From contig NC_068563.1 of the NCBI RefSeq assembly GCF_022201045.2, positions 5,394,001 through 5,458,000 on the forward strand: a stretch of DNA of 64,000 bases, in the 5' to 3' direction. The notes beneath the pieces were generated by a model. It ran no database searches, was not told where the DNA came from, and saw only the letters and a program-made list of their open reading frames with translations. This DNA is from Citrus sinensis (lineage: Eukaryota > Streptophyta > Magnoliopsida > Sapindales > Rutaceae). A program made the position numbers and the translations under genes. Numbering within the stretch: the stretch's first letter is position 1; the number at the start of each line of letters is the position of its first letter. Shown here piece after piece: positions 46,386 through 61,373 of the stretch.

Positions 46386-48693
46386 TTAATGATCACAAAT
46401 TATGGTTCCATTCTTCATCTTGCATCCAGTCTGCTCTAGAGCGGATTCAAAGAAGCCGCATCCATGAATACTTGAGTCTACACAAGGCGGGGCAAACTGA
46501 ATGATCATGTCTCTCACAGTGAGCAAACCCGTTGCCTGCAGCAAATCATTAACTCGGAAACTGAAACTGCTCTTTGTCTCAGCCAGATTCTTCATAGCCG
46601 CCTTGAGGGTGTCAGTTTTCTTGTTGGTGACCGGCTGGTCCATTCTTGGAAGGAAGCTGTTTCTCATCCTGAGAGCCCCTGCTGAGAGAAGGGCTCCAAT
46701 TTCTCGTTCAATGGTTGGATCAGCGTCTGGTTAGCTAGTCTCTATGTGAATGAATTCCGCTGCGGTTAGAGTCCTATGATTATTTCAAACATGTGTAAGT
46801 TTCTAAAGGACAAGAAAAAAGGGTATATGTCCAGAATATTATGCCTCTTACTTTCTTTTATGCAGGAGATTGTCATTCTCCAGCAGAAGATAAATATCAC
46901 TTCTTCTTATCATACCAATCAGCCTCTTGGTTCCTCGATTCACAACCGCCATTGCATCTACTCAATTTTGACCTAAAATCCTAAAAGCTTCTGCTATGCT
47001 TTGGTCTCCATACACTTGAAACAAAGGATCTTCATTCTCAAATCTGAACAGGGAAAAATGGTTAGGTGCAAAAGCAGCTCAAAGTTGGCCAGTTTGAAAA
47101 GTTTGTTATGGAAATATTTTTTAGAATGTATATTCTGGTTTAGCATACCGGAACTCAGATAAAGGCTTGTCTGCGATGCCATCAAACCATTCTAGTCCAT
47201 CCGATCGAAGCAACAGCTGGATTACTGCATTCTTCCAAGTTCCAAGCAATAAGTTATCCAAGCACGACATAAAACTATGTCGGATTGGCTATTTGTGTCT
47301 CCCCTAGCAGCACTATTGAATAATGAACAAAAAATACTTAATTTGGAGCGCTTAAAGAATCAACAATTCTTAATTACTATGACTAGTTGATCAAGAGCTG
47401 GTCTGCAAATCGGTGTCTGAACTTGCGGGGAACAAAAGAAAATTCTACCGCTGTAACTACGGTAACCAAATACTAGATGCTGATTAATAACTTGTAGCCA
47501 AGGTCCCTGTGTGACAAAACCAATAACCTTTGAATCAGGCCTCTCAATGACAGGCACCACTTGCAGCGGATGTTTCGAAAGCAGTAACAGAACATGAAAG
47601 AGCGTATCATCTAACCGCACAGGGAAAAAGGAGTCCCACAGGAACGATTTAGCTAGCTCACCAATCTGTTGTACTTGGAGCAACACAAAGTTACTATAAC
47701 CCAATCTTGTAGAAAACAGTAAAAATAATTTGTTATCGAATTTGAAAACTGTTTTCCAAAACATCCCAATCATTTTTTAAACCTAAAGAACCTTAGTCTG
47801 GCCAACTTGAGGATTCTGTTCGAGCATGGTGAAGAAAACATTTTCGCCCACCTCACTGTCATCATTGGCATCGCCTGTGGCCCGGACATGAGCTTTTTCA
47901 CATTGCTGGAAATTGGAATCCAATCAAAAAACGTCCTTAAGATTAAATCACCTTAGAGAAATTGATAGTAAAAGGGAAAAAAAAGAGAGAGAAATTTATA
48001 CACCTCAAGAGACCAGAGAATTATGCTGGCAAAATCTATAAAACCAATATACCGATCCGAAAATCTGCCAATGGTTGCATCGGTGTCTAAAAGATCAGCA
48101 ATTGGAGCACCTGACACATTCTCCTTGTACAACAAATGTACAGCATCTCTTACACTGTCCCCAGCATTCAGTTCTAACACTTGCAATTCTTCTTGATTTT
48201 GTTTTTTCATTTGAAAAGTAAAAACATAAAACAAATTAACCCCGATAAAGGTAACAGAAAAAAGGAAAAAAAAAAGATTGTATCATTTATGGGATAGTAC
48301 CAGGTGAGTTCTTTATGCCAGGAATTGAACAGATTGGGATGTGATCAAGAAAAAGTTGAGAGCAGTGCCAGAATCTAAGTTCTGGTCTCTTTTTCTTATC
48401 ATAAATGGGGATCTCTTTTTTTTCTCTAAAATGCCACCTCTTGGTTCCTTGATTACATCCTCTACTTGCCTCAAATCTTTCTTCTTTGTTTCTTGCATTG
48501 TACCAGATTTTTCTGCTTTCCCTTTTTCTTTTGCTTCTGGCCTTTGTTGATATTCTCTGTTTTTAACTTCTCTTTCTATCTCATGCATTGGACATGTGTC
48601 TATTACATTACAAACCCAAGTGTCAGCTGTCAGAGAAGAATGCATTCTTGAGAGTTGCCACTTGTCCGTTTTGCTCATGGGGTCGTTTAGCAA
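46386..48693 (-). pseudogene. SnRK1 regulatory gamma subunit (KING1-like), disrupted
   Basis: The exons are recognisable: about 48693-48303 (N-terminus), 48179-48004 (LELNAGDSVRDAVHLLYKEN, RFSDRYIGFIDF), 47905-47792, 47665-47507 (ELAKSFLWDSFFPVRLDD), 47231-47149, 47043-46852 and 46773-46386. They encode the CBS-domain gamma subunit of the plant energy-sensing kinase SnRK1, which binds adenine nucleotides in its yeast and animal relatives. Four lesions are seen. A frame change near 48357 separates SGTAL from LFLDHIPICSIPGIKNSP. The donor after exon 4 reads CAG|GG, not CAG|GT. There is an in-frame TGA at 46964-46962 and an in-frame TAA at 46733-46731. The C-terminal block ending TVRDMIIQFAPPC...CDH is intact. 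It probably is a decaying pseudogene; assembly errors at four sites are less likely. Confidence 0.8.
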
Positions 48694-49211
48694 TCTGTTT
48701 TGCCAGTCTGAGACCGCTTAGAAAACCTTTACTTATTCATTTATTTATGGCCTTTGCTGGGTTCAAGCAGAATCCTGCAGCTTTTAGCTCTCTTGTTTGT
48801 TTGCAAGGACTGAGATTGAGAATGATGCTCATTCACGAGAAGATTACATATATTATTTCTCATATAGCACCATGATAAGGTAAAATACAAGGCAATTTAG
48901 CATAGTCTGTTAATTAATTATACCAAAAGTTTGATGCTCTACACAGGAAGAAAAGCAGTGAACTGATCAGAATCAGTCTACTAATTTTATTTGAAAACTA
49001 CTCGCATCTATTGTTGTCCTAGGCTCGTTTTATACATATAGGATAGGAGCTTCTAATATACATGTAGTATAAACACGCAGCTTGCTTCTTTCCAGGCCAA
49101 AATGCTGCTCTTGTGATCTTCATAGCTTCCTCATCAGCCACGGACATTACGGCTTTCCAATGCTCGATTAATCCCCATTTTAAACCAGTTCATGAAAGGT
49201 ATGAGACTCAT
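48694..49211. other. 3' UTR of the AGPase gene and spacer
   Basis: On the minus strand an AATAAA signal lies at about 48985, some 225 bp after the AGPase stop. The rest is spacer before the SnRK1 gamma locus. Confidence 0.45.
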
Positions 49212-52200
49212 CTATATGACCATTCCATCTTCAATTGTTGCTTTCTCCATTATAATGGTGATTCCTGAACGAATGTAGAATCCAAGTTCTGGTCTATCAG
49301 CTTCCTGAACACCCTACAAAGCCAGAATACTTGGATGGATGCATAAAATTGAATATAACAGACTATCTAAATTGATGAAGGTTGTCAATTCTATAGCATT
49401 GGTTGAAAAGCTGAAAGGATTATATGGCATGGCAGGGATTGCTTACATCTTTGTTCACAATGACCACATCTTTTCCTATCTTCACATTCTTGTCAATTAT
49501 GCAGTTCCTAAGAAAAAAATCATGGAAAAATCATTAGACCTGAACTGTCCATAGCCAATAATCTAATATGAGTTTCTCCAGCTTATAAATCCAGTTACCT
49601 GATTTTTGTATTGCGTCCAACCCCAATTGGGACCTTTCCCTCAGCTAACAGAGAAGCAATTTCCGATTCAGTTTGATAATAGTCTGCACCCAACATCACG
49701 GTGTCCTGGAAGCAAGAGAGAAATTATTCATTTTAAGTCAAGTGAAAATGAAAGTTATTGGTCTTCTTGTCAAGCTACTTCATATACAAAATGAGAGTCG
49801 ATGATTACTCACCTTTAGCTCAACACCATAATCTATACGTGAGCGTTCACCCACTATTGAGTGCTCCACAGTACATTCCCTCAAGAAACATCCATGCGAA
49901 ATTATTGCATCCTTCATCTGTGAAATACAGCTGAAGCATTATAAGAAACACATCCAAATGAAACCATGAAGGAAGCCCAGCTCTATCAACTTACCCGGCA
50001 GTTATCAATTTTTGTGGGCGGTAAGAAACGAGGAGAAGTGTAGAAAGGTGTCTTCGGGTCATAAAAATGGAACGCTGGAGACTGCATAAAAAGAAAGTCA
50101 ATATCCACACATCATTCTAGTTTTAAGGAAAAGATTTGGTCATCTCATACTGTCGAAGGATAACCTTGTTTAAAATAAGCCCGTGCTATTAACAAATTGC
50201 TTAGAATATGGACTTGGTGTAAGAACAAAATAGTAAAAAAAAAAATTTCAAATTTCCCGTGATGCAATATACAATAACAGAAAGCCAACCACAAAATGAC
50301 ATAGAAAGGCATGCCATCAATGATTCGAAAGTACCTAAAATTTGTATTGGGTGAAATAATCACTACATGTGTTCAACTGTGTCCAAATATGTTAATGGTG
50401 CAAGTCAAATGACAAATGACCTAGAATCTTAAGGCTTATGAAATCAAGAGTTAATAATACTATGTCACTGAAACCAACCTCTTTGGTGAGGGCCATGTTA
50501 GCTTCATAGAAAGACTTTATTGTTCCAATATCCTCCCAGTAGTCTCTGAAGATATATGCCTGTCAGAACAAGTGAATGTCAACATATAAATTTTCATTCA
50601 GTCAGTAAATATCCTGGCTGGCAGAAATCAGAAACTAGAAGAGGGGGATTTTGTACTAACGATTGACAAAACCACTCTCCTACCAGTTTCATTGATGAAT
50701 AAACAATTAAACATTTTTCAAGGTGATTAAATTCCTACTAGAGGTTTCTTACTTGGACATCATGCTCCATGATGGCGGCTGGGATGATCTCAGATCCAAA
50801 GTCATTGGATGTAGGATATCTCCACCTCAAAAGTTTTAATAAAACATCTTTTTTAAATACATAGACTCCCATTGATGCAACATATGGGCACTTCCTGGCT
50901 TCTTGAGGAGAGAATCCCAGAAGACTGGTATCTACTTGCTGCAGTAAACAAAGGGGAAGACTTACAATTAAACTGAAGTTTTCATGTTGGTCAGTATCAT
51001 AAACATATGAATACATAGGTTAAAATAAAATATAGCTGATAATAATCAGATAAAAGAAATATAACGTATTATAATAATATCGACTTTCCCTTAATTAATA
51101 GGCAACAATGGAGAAATAGGATTTTAAGACATCTTTAGTAAGAAGGAAATGATTGAATGGAATTACAAGTTGGAGATGTTAGGACATTCGTAGTTATACA
51201 GAGGGCAACACTAAGCTTAAATCATCACTTAAAAATATAAAAGAGTCATTTCTATTCTTAAAAGATAAAGGTTTAGCAATAACAGATGAGTTGCACATGC
51301 TAGAACCAAGAAGTCATCTTTGACAATATTTGCATCATTTTTCATTTTCCATTAAGAAGGCCATGTGAATTTGATGTATGAGGATGCTGGGAAATCATAA
51401 AAAGTGGGAAAGGTTTTAAACATAGGACCCTTAGGTAAGCTTAGGGTAAAAAATGGTGCCAAAGTTTGCCCGTAAAAGTGCTGAAAAGTGATTTTAATCC
51501 ATAAAATTCCATCAAGACCGAGGATGATTCTGTTACCCCATAGAATCAAGTAATAATAATACTAATATATGTAAATAAAATTATAAACCAACAAAAGCCC
51601 AAGTGTAGGAATAAGATCTGCTTGGTGCTGGTGCTCACCATAGCTTTCAGATTTGCACCGCTTGGTTTTTCAGCAAATTGGGCGATGCGGCCCATATTGT
51701 CTATCTTCACCAATCCATAATCTGATGCGCGGCTGGAAATTATCAACTCAAGTTTAGATGGAATAAGTAGCCTTAATTGAAAATGTACAAACCAGATGCT
51801 CTGTTTTACTTTTATGATTCTCTTGGCCAAAAAAAATCATCACATGAACCCAAACAGTTAAAATATTGCATCAGGATTGACATGTATGTAGTAGAGAAAA
51901 GGCAGCTCAGAGAAATACATCATAAAGACAGAGTGACTACAGACCTTTCACCTACTGCTGCACATGAAATTGTAATATCAGCATCTCTATCAACATGACT
52001 CTGTTGATACATTTACAAACAGGTTAGAAAAACTATCTAAAATGATTAAGCGAGTCCATCAATTAGGAAGAAAAAGGTATACCTGGATAAAATCCATATA
52101 ATCCATTCGATAAAGATGATCCCCACACAAGATAGCTACATTTTCAATGTTCCTATTCTTGGCATCCTACAAGTCAAAATAATGTATCATATTCCATTCC

Positions 52201-53963
52201 AACTTGAGAAGAATGATGGGATTATAAGGAATTTATCTATTGCCGGGTGTGTTTTTTGGAGATGGCAAAAAAAAAAAAAGAACAATTGTCCATGCTTACC
52301 TCAAATACCCATGTAAATTGCCTCACGGCATCAGCTGTTCCTTGAAACCAATTCTTTCCAGATTCCCCAGGCGTTTGAGTGGCTGCTAGAACCTGTTTAT
52401 AAGTGATTTAGTCATACTAATGAAGGATTTGCGATGAAATTGTAACAATACATGCACAGGTTATTGTAGCTTTATTCCTCTAAATTTTTTAAAAGACAAA
52501 AGTTCAATTTCAATTTTTTGGATTACTAACTACCATTGCTTTTCTGAATAAGCCGACACTTCATGAACTTACGAACATGAGGCCTTCTCCTCTAATTTAT
52601 TTCACAATAAGCATTAAGATTTTACGACTTCAAATTTTACTGATGTTGGTGTCTATCCCAATTCAATATTTGAAATTGACAACACTACATCTTTATCTGC
52701 CTCAAGTTTTCTGTACCTCCACAAATCCATCCCCAAAATTGGTACCATTCCCGAAATATGTGCGTGCTATATGCCGATTGAGGGAAGCTGAGTTGAATTG
52801 GGTCAACACGAAGATCTTGTTTATGCCACTGTTGATGCAGTTGCTCATAGGGATGTCTATAAGCCTGTAACAGCCCGCAACTGGAACCTGCAGATCATAA
52901 TAAACTATCACCAAATCAGATCTGAGGTGCCATGTAAATCCATGATCTCCAAAACAGTGGTGCAAGCATGATCAGTCATTTGATGGTACAATAGATTAAT
53001 ATTGGAAAAAATTATCTCCAAATAATTCAGTTTCATTTTCACTTCAAAATATCACAAGTTAATCATCATCTACACTGTACACAATTTGAGCAGACAAATA
53101 ATATTTTCTTACAGCTGGTGTTGCTGCTCTTAAGGTAAGAGGAAAGAGCTTAGTCCCTGCACCGCCACCTAAAATGATCGCAGCAACATTTTTCGGATCT
53201 ACTCTTCTTCTCTCAAGCCTAGGTGGTGCTAAGGTCTGAAATCAAATCACGAGAATCAAAATGAGACTACTTATCAAACAAACAACCCCATCAAACACTT
53301 TATAAATAAAATAAACAAAGATCTCTAATCGTAGGATGACTACAAAATTATACAACAAAAAAATGAAGAATCAATATTTTCAATAACAATGAAAGAACGA
53401 TTGAAAACCCGTTATTCAATATTATGGAACATCTCTATTTCTTAAGAAAGAAATAAAAGATTTTTTTTTTTTAAATACGGAATCCCTAATTACCAATTAA
53501 ACATAAACCCTTTTGAAATTTTGGAAGGAATCCATGAGAACACTGGTTAAGCGGGTATTATCAATATGATTTATCTCGGATTAAATGGGCTAGATTAGTA
53601 CCACAAGAATGGTGAAATAGAGCCAATCAACACTGTATGGCTCAAAATAAAGATTTCATTAAATGAGATTCGTATGAAAAAAATGGATTAACTCATTGCG
53701 AGAAATTGAAACGATGGAATCATACTTACCATAACCTCATTGGGATGTTTTGATGTCATAACAGCATAAGCAACACCGGGTTTGACCTTCTCATCTCTCT
53801 TTTCAGCTTTCAAACTTTTTTTCAACTGCTTAGTGCAACCATCATTGCTTACACTCCCTCTGATCCTCTCTCCCCACAACGCATTATCTCCAATTTTTGA
53901 ACCGTATTTGCTAGCTTTCACCACATGGGTATTAGCTCTCAAGCCCACACAACAAGAATCCAT
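49212..53963 (-). CDS. APL1: ADP-glucose pyrophosphorylase large subunit, plastidial (14 exons, 527 aa)
   Basis: Exons are 53963-53730, 53235-53113, 52887-52717, 52392-52300, 52166-52083, 52000-51945, 51732-51639, 50938-50753, 50559-50479, 50081-49995, 49917-49813, 49705-49599, 49507-49447 and 49313-49212. All have GT-AG borders and join in frame to 527 aa. The enzyme makes ADP-glucose from glucose-1-phosphate and ATP, the committed step of starch synthesis, as a tetramer of large (regulatory) and small (catalytic) subunits. Visible are a Ser/Lys-rich transit-peptide-like N-terminus (about 1-75), the nucleotide-binding [24 protein letters not shown], the sugar-phosphate FAEKPSG and a C-terminal beta-helix domain ending in [19 protein letters not shown]. 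The last motif indicates the large rather than the small subunit. The subtype (APL1) is less certain. Confidence 0.93.
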
Positions 53964-54480
53964 TGCACTTGCTTCACTTCCAGGAGCCTAACGCACTGTA
54001 ATTTAGAAAAAAAAATAGAAACAAAAATAAAATGGGACTACTTATGATGATGGTGATGATTACACGACACACTCATACAGGAACTGAACCCGAATCCCAA
54101 TAAAGTATAAACTCTAATCTAAGTAACCAAGTAAAGTAAAGATCACATAAAGATAATCCCAAACAAATGGAAATGAATCAAATGACAGTTGTATTAGTAC
54201 TATTAAAACATTATAACAACTACACTTAAGCGACATGATCAGAAAAGTAACTAAACCAAACTAAACTAAACTAAACTGAACTGAACTAAAAAGAACTAAA
54301 ACTAACCCAGATCACGTTATGCATTAAGAAACAAGTTTCTTAGGAAAAAAAAAAAAAACCAGACGTGGAAAAAGAAAGTACCAAATGGGGTGATCAAAAT
54401 CAAATGGTTGAAAATGGGAGTGAAATGCGTGAATTGAAGATGTTGAAGGTGGCGGTTTTAGCTTTATGGCTTGTGATCCC
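53964..54480 (-). promoter_or_regulatory. AGPase leader region with a probable 5'-UTR intron
   Basis: An acceptor GTTAG|GCTCC near 53990 and a donor TTG|GTACTT near 54382 fit a leader intron of about 390 bp. An AACTA-type microsatellite (about 54252-54295) and an A-run (54345-54358) lie inside it. Splicing is inferred by eye. Confidence 0.45.
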
Positions 54481-57400
54481 TTCACGATAAATCCGGCAAT
54501 CTTGGTATTTATATCAGTATTGAAACTATTAATAATTGAAGTGTGAAATTTAAAAGAATAAATAATGTGACTCTGTGACAGTGACTTCTCTCAGTCTCTC
54601 TTTCAAAATGCAAATGACACAACGACTTGTGCCATATACATCGTTCAAGTTTCTAGGCTCCTCTTCTGCCTATAGAGAAAGCCATTATAAGCCAACCAGC
54701 TGTTCATTTCAAAGCTAATGATGTTCATATTGCGTCCGTCAAAATGAAAACTTTTTAATGATAGATAGATTTTTTTTCTTGGCTAATGGCTCAATTGGCA
54801 GTTTCCTTCAACTTGACATATGGCCAATTATCAGATAATGACTTCACTAATCGTCAAGATCAATAAGCATGATTACGGTTTCCAACTTTCCATTTCTCAT
54901 TGAAAGGAAAAATATTAATGCCGCATTTAGTCCTAATTTAATTGAACAATAATATGAGATTTCAATCATTTGTGCTGGTTATTTCCCCTACTCCTAGAAA
55001 CTTATCGCCGGAATTTTTCTTTTTCTCATATCTTGAAAAGAGAAATTATAATTATAAATATGCAAAATCTTGTCATGTGGGTGAAATGTGACAAATACTT
55101 AGACCTTATTGAGTTTTTAAAATCTCATGCTTATTTTTTGTTTGCAATAACGTAGCCACAATTACAACTTTTCTGAAAATGGAAAATAGTGCCGCTATGA
55201 TTGTAAAAATATTTTTTTTTTGGGGATAAAAAAATAGACAAAATCATGTCATATGTGGTGCATAACTTGTCAAATGGATGGATGAATTTAAATTAATTTT
55301 TTTAAATCACCGTTTCTCTAGAGTTCAAACTTAGATATCAATTAAATAAAATTATTTAAAAAGCATATGTCCAGACTACTTGCGAGAAAAGATCTGGTTG
55401 TTGAGAAAATACTTTCTTTTTCAATTAGAAAACTTTTTTTTGGTATTTCATAATCACCAGCTAATGAATCAAGTGGCCTCAAGTGGCCAATGCCCAAACA
55501 AGTAGACTCATTAATCAAAAACTGCACTGCTAGTGAACAGAAATCAAATAATGAATACCCAACCTAAATGGACGATTCTGGTTGAATTTAGCACGTGCAC
55601 ATGGCCCACCTTCACCTCACAAAAGTTCAGGAGCATATTTGTCTGTATTGAGGTTTATAGTATAAATAATATACGGCAAGATTGAAGATAGGAAAGGGAT
55701 TGATGATGGGCTAATCAAGTTTGCGTTGGTGATTATAACAACTAAGAAGAGTCACGTGATGATGATAGCGGCTCTATTAGTCTTGTGCGGCTCTCTCTGC
55801 CGTACACGTGTTTGTTACTGAATGGACGGTAGCTGTTGGGTGAACATATTATACACAAAACGGAGAAATTCTTTTATCCTGTTTAAATTAGGATGATCAG
55901 TAAAATACCGTAGGTGCCTGAACGATCAAAATCATCTTCACCGTTTGCTTAATTTGACAAAGCAAATTGTATGCTTTTAATTGCTACATGGGTCTATAGT
56001 GCAACTATGGTACCGTACCACAACTGCACTTAGCCATTAGATCCAACTATTTAGTTATTGGATTTCTCACTGTACCTAGATTCAATGATTAGGTACAGCT
56101 GTGATACGTACTACAATTGCATGATAGTTAAGTCTTTGCTACGTATAGGAAAATGAAATCGACGACATGGACTCATCATCACTGTGGATTTTGGTGAGAT
56201 TCCCACAATCCAGACTCCCAATAAGAAAAAAAATAAAAATTGCATACTAGACATTGATAAGGGCTGAGCAGGATGCTGAGCCTAATAGTAAAATCAAGTA
56301 CAGAAAGAACAATCTATTATGTGACAAATTTTCACGTGGCATGCTTGAAAAAAATCAAGAAAACGCCCGCTTCCTTTTGTTTGTTTGTTTGTTTTTGTTT
56401 TTGTTTTAGTTTTAGGTTTTCTCGTTGGCTATTTTTAACTTAAAAACTTCGCAAGGGAAAATTAATTGTACAAAATTGGGTCTTTGTTAAGCATAAACCT
56501 ATGGTAGAGTTTGTTCTATTTGGGATCAGCTTGGAATTATTGTGACTAATTAAATAAATTGTTTTTATTACGGGTGGGCGTCGTTCAGGTTGGTTTCAAT
56601 CCGTTAAGTTTAACAAGTTATTTATTATTGTTGTTGTTGTTATTATAAACAATTGATTTTTTAAACTATTTCTCGATCTTATTTTCTTGATCAAATGTTT
56701 GATTGTCACATTGTGTAGTACATAATTTAGTAAATTTTGGTCATAAATTTTAAATTTAAAAAGCAAGTACATAATTTAATAAATTTTATTCCAAACATAT
56801 GGTTTTATTATATAATGACCAACATAAATATAAGTTTAAATTACTTTTTATTTTTTATAGCATATTTAATAAATTATTTAGTCATACTTTTGTTTTTTTT
56901 TAAACACATAAAATTATCATGAAGTCATAATTAGCTTTCATCTAAAATTATTCATAGTTCAAAGAAAGTTTATATAATCGTATGCAAATCTTATTCATTC
57001 TCATAATAAAAAACAAAAGTAAAATACAAAAAACATGAATCTATTAAATCAAAACTATGATACTAGAGGAAACGTATATTAGTTCTAAGCTGATTTAATT
57101 ATAGCAGTAATATAATATCTAATGGTCTACACATCATAGTATATGAAAAAAATAAAAAATAATTATCTATTTGTTAAATTATTTAAAATTGTAATAAAAA
57201 CTTTAAAAAATTATAATGACTTATCAAGTTGCCCATAAATATTTAAAAAAAAATACTATGATCTAGCTACTGTCAAAATGAGAAAAATTATAAAATAAAC
57301 TTTTATAAAATTTACCAAATACTACTTTTATTAAAAAAATTATGAAATAGACAATTTATTGAGTTTCAACCTCAATCTCAATTAGGCGATCCAACAACAA

Positions 57401-58458
57401 CACAAATGTTAAAAACGTGATTTCTACCTGACACTCACAACAAACGAGTGGTGATTTGATTTCTACTTAACACTGACCAAAATGCATCGTAGGGCTACAA
57501 GAGTCATGGAATTTCCAAGAAAAGCACTTCATTATGAAAGATTTTTAGAGCAAAAATTCTGGGAGGTTTTACTAATCCTTCCAAGAACTCAAATCTTGGA
57601 AGAATTTTTCATCAGTTGGATGTGCACAACTCAGGCAGAATCCATCACTATGAGACAAAGAAACATGTGGCCTGTTGTTCACAAAATACTGGCAGTTGAT
57701 ATGAACAGGGCACAAAACACATACAGATTTTGGATTAACAGTGTTTAATTAGAAAAAGAAACCCCTCACACAATCTCAAATGATAAGAGACAGGGACAAC
57801 AACCAGAATATATCCTTGAAACTCAAGATTTAATACATGGCAAACCTATGTGACACTAAAAAAATTGAAAATGAATAAGTGATTTTACCAAGAGCATCAT
57901 TGCACAACTTCCAAACAGGACTTTCTACTGAAGCTGCTCAGTGCTATAATAACTTGGATTACCTAATAAGAACTTCCTCCACATGAAAAATAAAGATAAA
58001 TTTAATAAGAACTCCATCCACATGAAAAATAAAGATTTGCACTTCCAGCAAAATATTATAACACCGTCTCTACACATAAGTTGTGTCCTACACACACTTC
58101 ATGAATAGATATCAAATCAAGTCCAAAGATTTGGAAGGTCATCAAACCACTGGAAGATCACAACTTGACAATTCATAAAAACAATCCCACATATTAAGCC
58201 TGTTATAACAGAGTTTCTTTCCTAAACATCCAACAAGTAAAAATAGACGAACAGGCATGCAACTATTCCGAAGGAACTGAAAAGCACAGAAACATTTTCA
58301 ACAAGTAAAGAAAATCCTCATCAAACAAGAAATGTAAATAAAACTCTAAATTATACTTGTACACTCTCAAATAGATTCACAAGAAACAAAAATAATAGCA
58401 GTCAAAACACGGCAGAACGAAACTACATATAAACTAAGAAGCAAATATCAAAAGAGAC
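54481..58458. other. Long AT-rich intergenic region
   Basis: The AGPase promoter should lie at the left end and the S25 3' UTR at the right end. No gene could be supported; an open frame at 57482-57748 shows no family features. A possible MITE sits at 55994-56127. Confidence 0.5.
55994..56127. mobile_element. Possible small MITE
   Basis: The left end CTATAGTGCAACTATGGTAC and the complement of the right end CTATCATGCAATTGTAGTAC form a diverged inverted repeat of about 35 bp around a short centre with a further palindrome (GTACCTA/TAGGTAC). No clear target duplication. Confidence 0.4.
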
Positions 58459-59801
<1,343 letters not shown>

Positions 59802-60609
59802 TGGATCTGATCAGACAGAGAGAGAAGTGGAGAGCTCTGAAACGAAAGTGAGATGAGGGAAGAGAGGCGAGGCGGGCGGAGTGGGTGTTATCTAACCCTA
59901 GGGCATAGAATGGATTCGTTTTAAGTTGCTTTCAACGACGCCGTATTTTGGTTTTGGATCAAAGCCCAATCGAAGAGCCTTCGGCCCATTAGACCCCATT
60001 TTCAAAAATATAATTAATTTTTTTCTTTTAAATTAATATAATTTCTCTGTATAGTGTATACACCATTTTAATTCTCAATTTATCCTTACTTCTACTTCAT
60101 TTCTCTTCTCTGTCTCTCATCATTCATAAATTAAGGGTGAAACTGTGAAATGCGTTGTCTCTCTTCTTCTTCTTTTCTTTCAATTGTATTTTCAAATCAT
60201 GAAATCAGACCACAAGTTAATCATTCACAAACAATAAAAAAAAAAAAAAACCAAAGTAAATAAATGAATTTGCACATTGGAGAATATTTATTAAATTTAA
60301 ATTTTTAATTATATTTTTACACATTAGCAAGGGGGGATTCAAACCCCTAACACGTGATTCGTGTCACGTGCTTTAATCCTCGAAGGTACAAGCCCCACCC
60401 CATCTCGACTAAATTTATTCTCGAAAATACCCTGAAGAAAAGATAATTCTCTCTCCCCCAGTCATTTTTATTTTGGATTAAGAAGATGGGAAAATATTTT
60501 TTTTATAGTTACAATTAAGAGCGCAGTTGTTACTAATATGCAAAGTAGGAGAGGGGATTTCATAATTGGGGTTGTTAAAAGACAAATTTTTCAATTTTTT
60601 TTTTATTTT
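59802..60609. other. S25 promoter region and spacer
   Basis: The purine-rich leader of S25 lies at about 59802-59890. The remainder is AT-rich. GGGTTTGAATCCC on the minus strand near 60335 resembles a tRNA or SINE B box, but no tRNA fold was found. Confidence 0.45.
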
Positions 60610-61373
60610 AGGAAATTATCAGCCATATACCCTTAAATGACACTAGTATCAAATGTGCTACAACACTTTTTGCTTATATCACTCGTATACCCTAAGTTGA
60701 CAAAAGAGTTCTGGCGTCCACCTTTCCGTTTACCACTGTTAAGAACTTAACAGAATTTGAGCAAAATGACTATTTTACCCTTTAAACTCAAAATGAGGTA
60801 AAAAAATAAATTTACCTTGAAAATTAATGTAAATTTTCAATACACAATTTTTTTATTTTGTTATTAACAATATATTTTTTTATTAAAAAAATATGAATTA
60901 TTAATGGTACATATTATTAACAATTATCCATAAAAAATATTCATCTTATACCATAAAAAATTATTAACAACATATTATTTACAATTATACATATTATACC
61001 ATAAAAAATTCAAGTTTGAGTTTGGAGGAGTAGATCTTCAATAATTTAGGTTAAATTTTGGAGGAATATATTCGGTTGTAAAGTAGTTTTTTTTTTTAAC
61101 AATTATTAACAATTATCCGATAAATGGGATGACATGTCATTTTTATAAAAATATATCATATGACATGTTGTTTTTTACTAGGTAAATGGGATGACATGTT
61201 TTTTTAAAAGACTAGATTACCCTTATGATGTCAGCGCTCGCAAACAGCAGTTAACGGATTGGTGGACGGAAGAATTGTTTTGTCAACTTAAGGTATACGA
61301 GTGATACACTTGAAAAATATTGTAGCACGTTTGATACTGGAGTCATTTAAGAGTATATAACTGATAATTTCCC
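60610..61373. mobile_element. MULE-type MITE, related to the one at 10326
   Basis: The ends AGGAAATTATCAGCCATATA and, complemented from the right, GGGAAATTATCAGTTATATA extend into inverted repeats of about 140 bp with shared CCCTAAGTTGACAAAA and CCGTTAAC-type blocks. Flanking 9-mers TTTTATTTT (60601-60609) and TTTCATTTT (61374-61382) are a target duplication with one mismatch. The 764-bp unit has no coding frame. Confidence 0.8.

Noticed and set aside
57482-57748. 88-residue open frame on the plus strand
   Set aside because: No recognisable domain, no splice context and an AT-rich setting; chance is likely.
60325-60400. tRNA-like T-arm (GGGTTTGAATCCC on the minus strand)
   Set aside because: No matching acceptor stem, D arm or anticodon arm could be drawn. 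At most it is a SINE-like B box.
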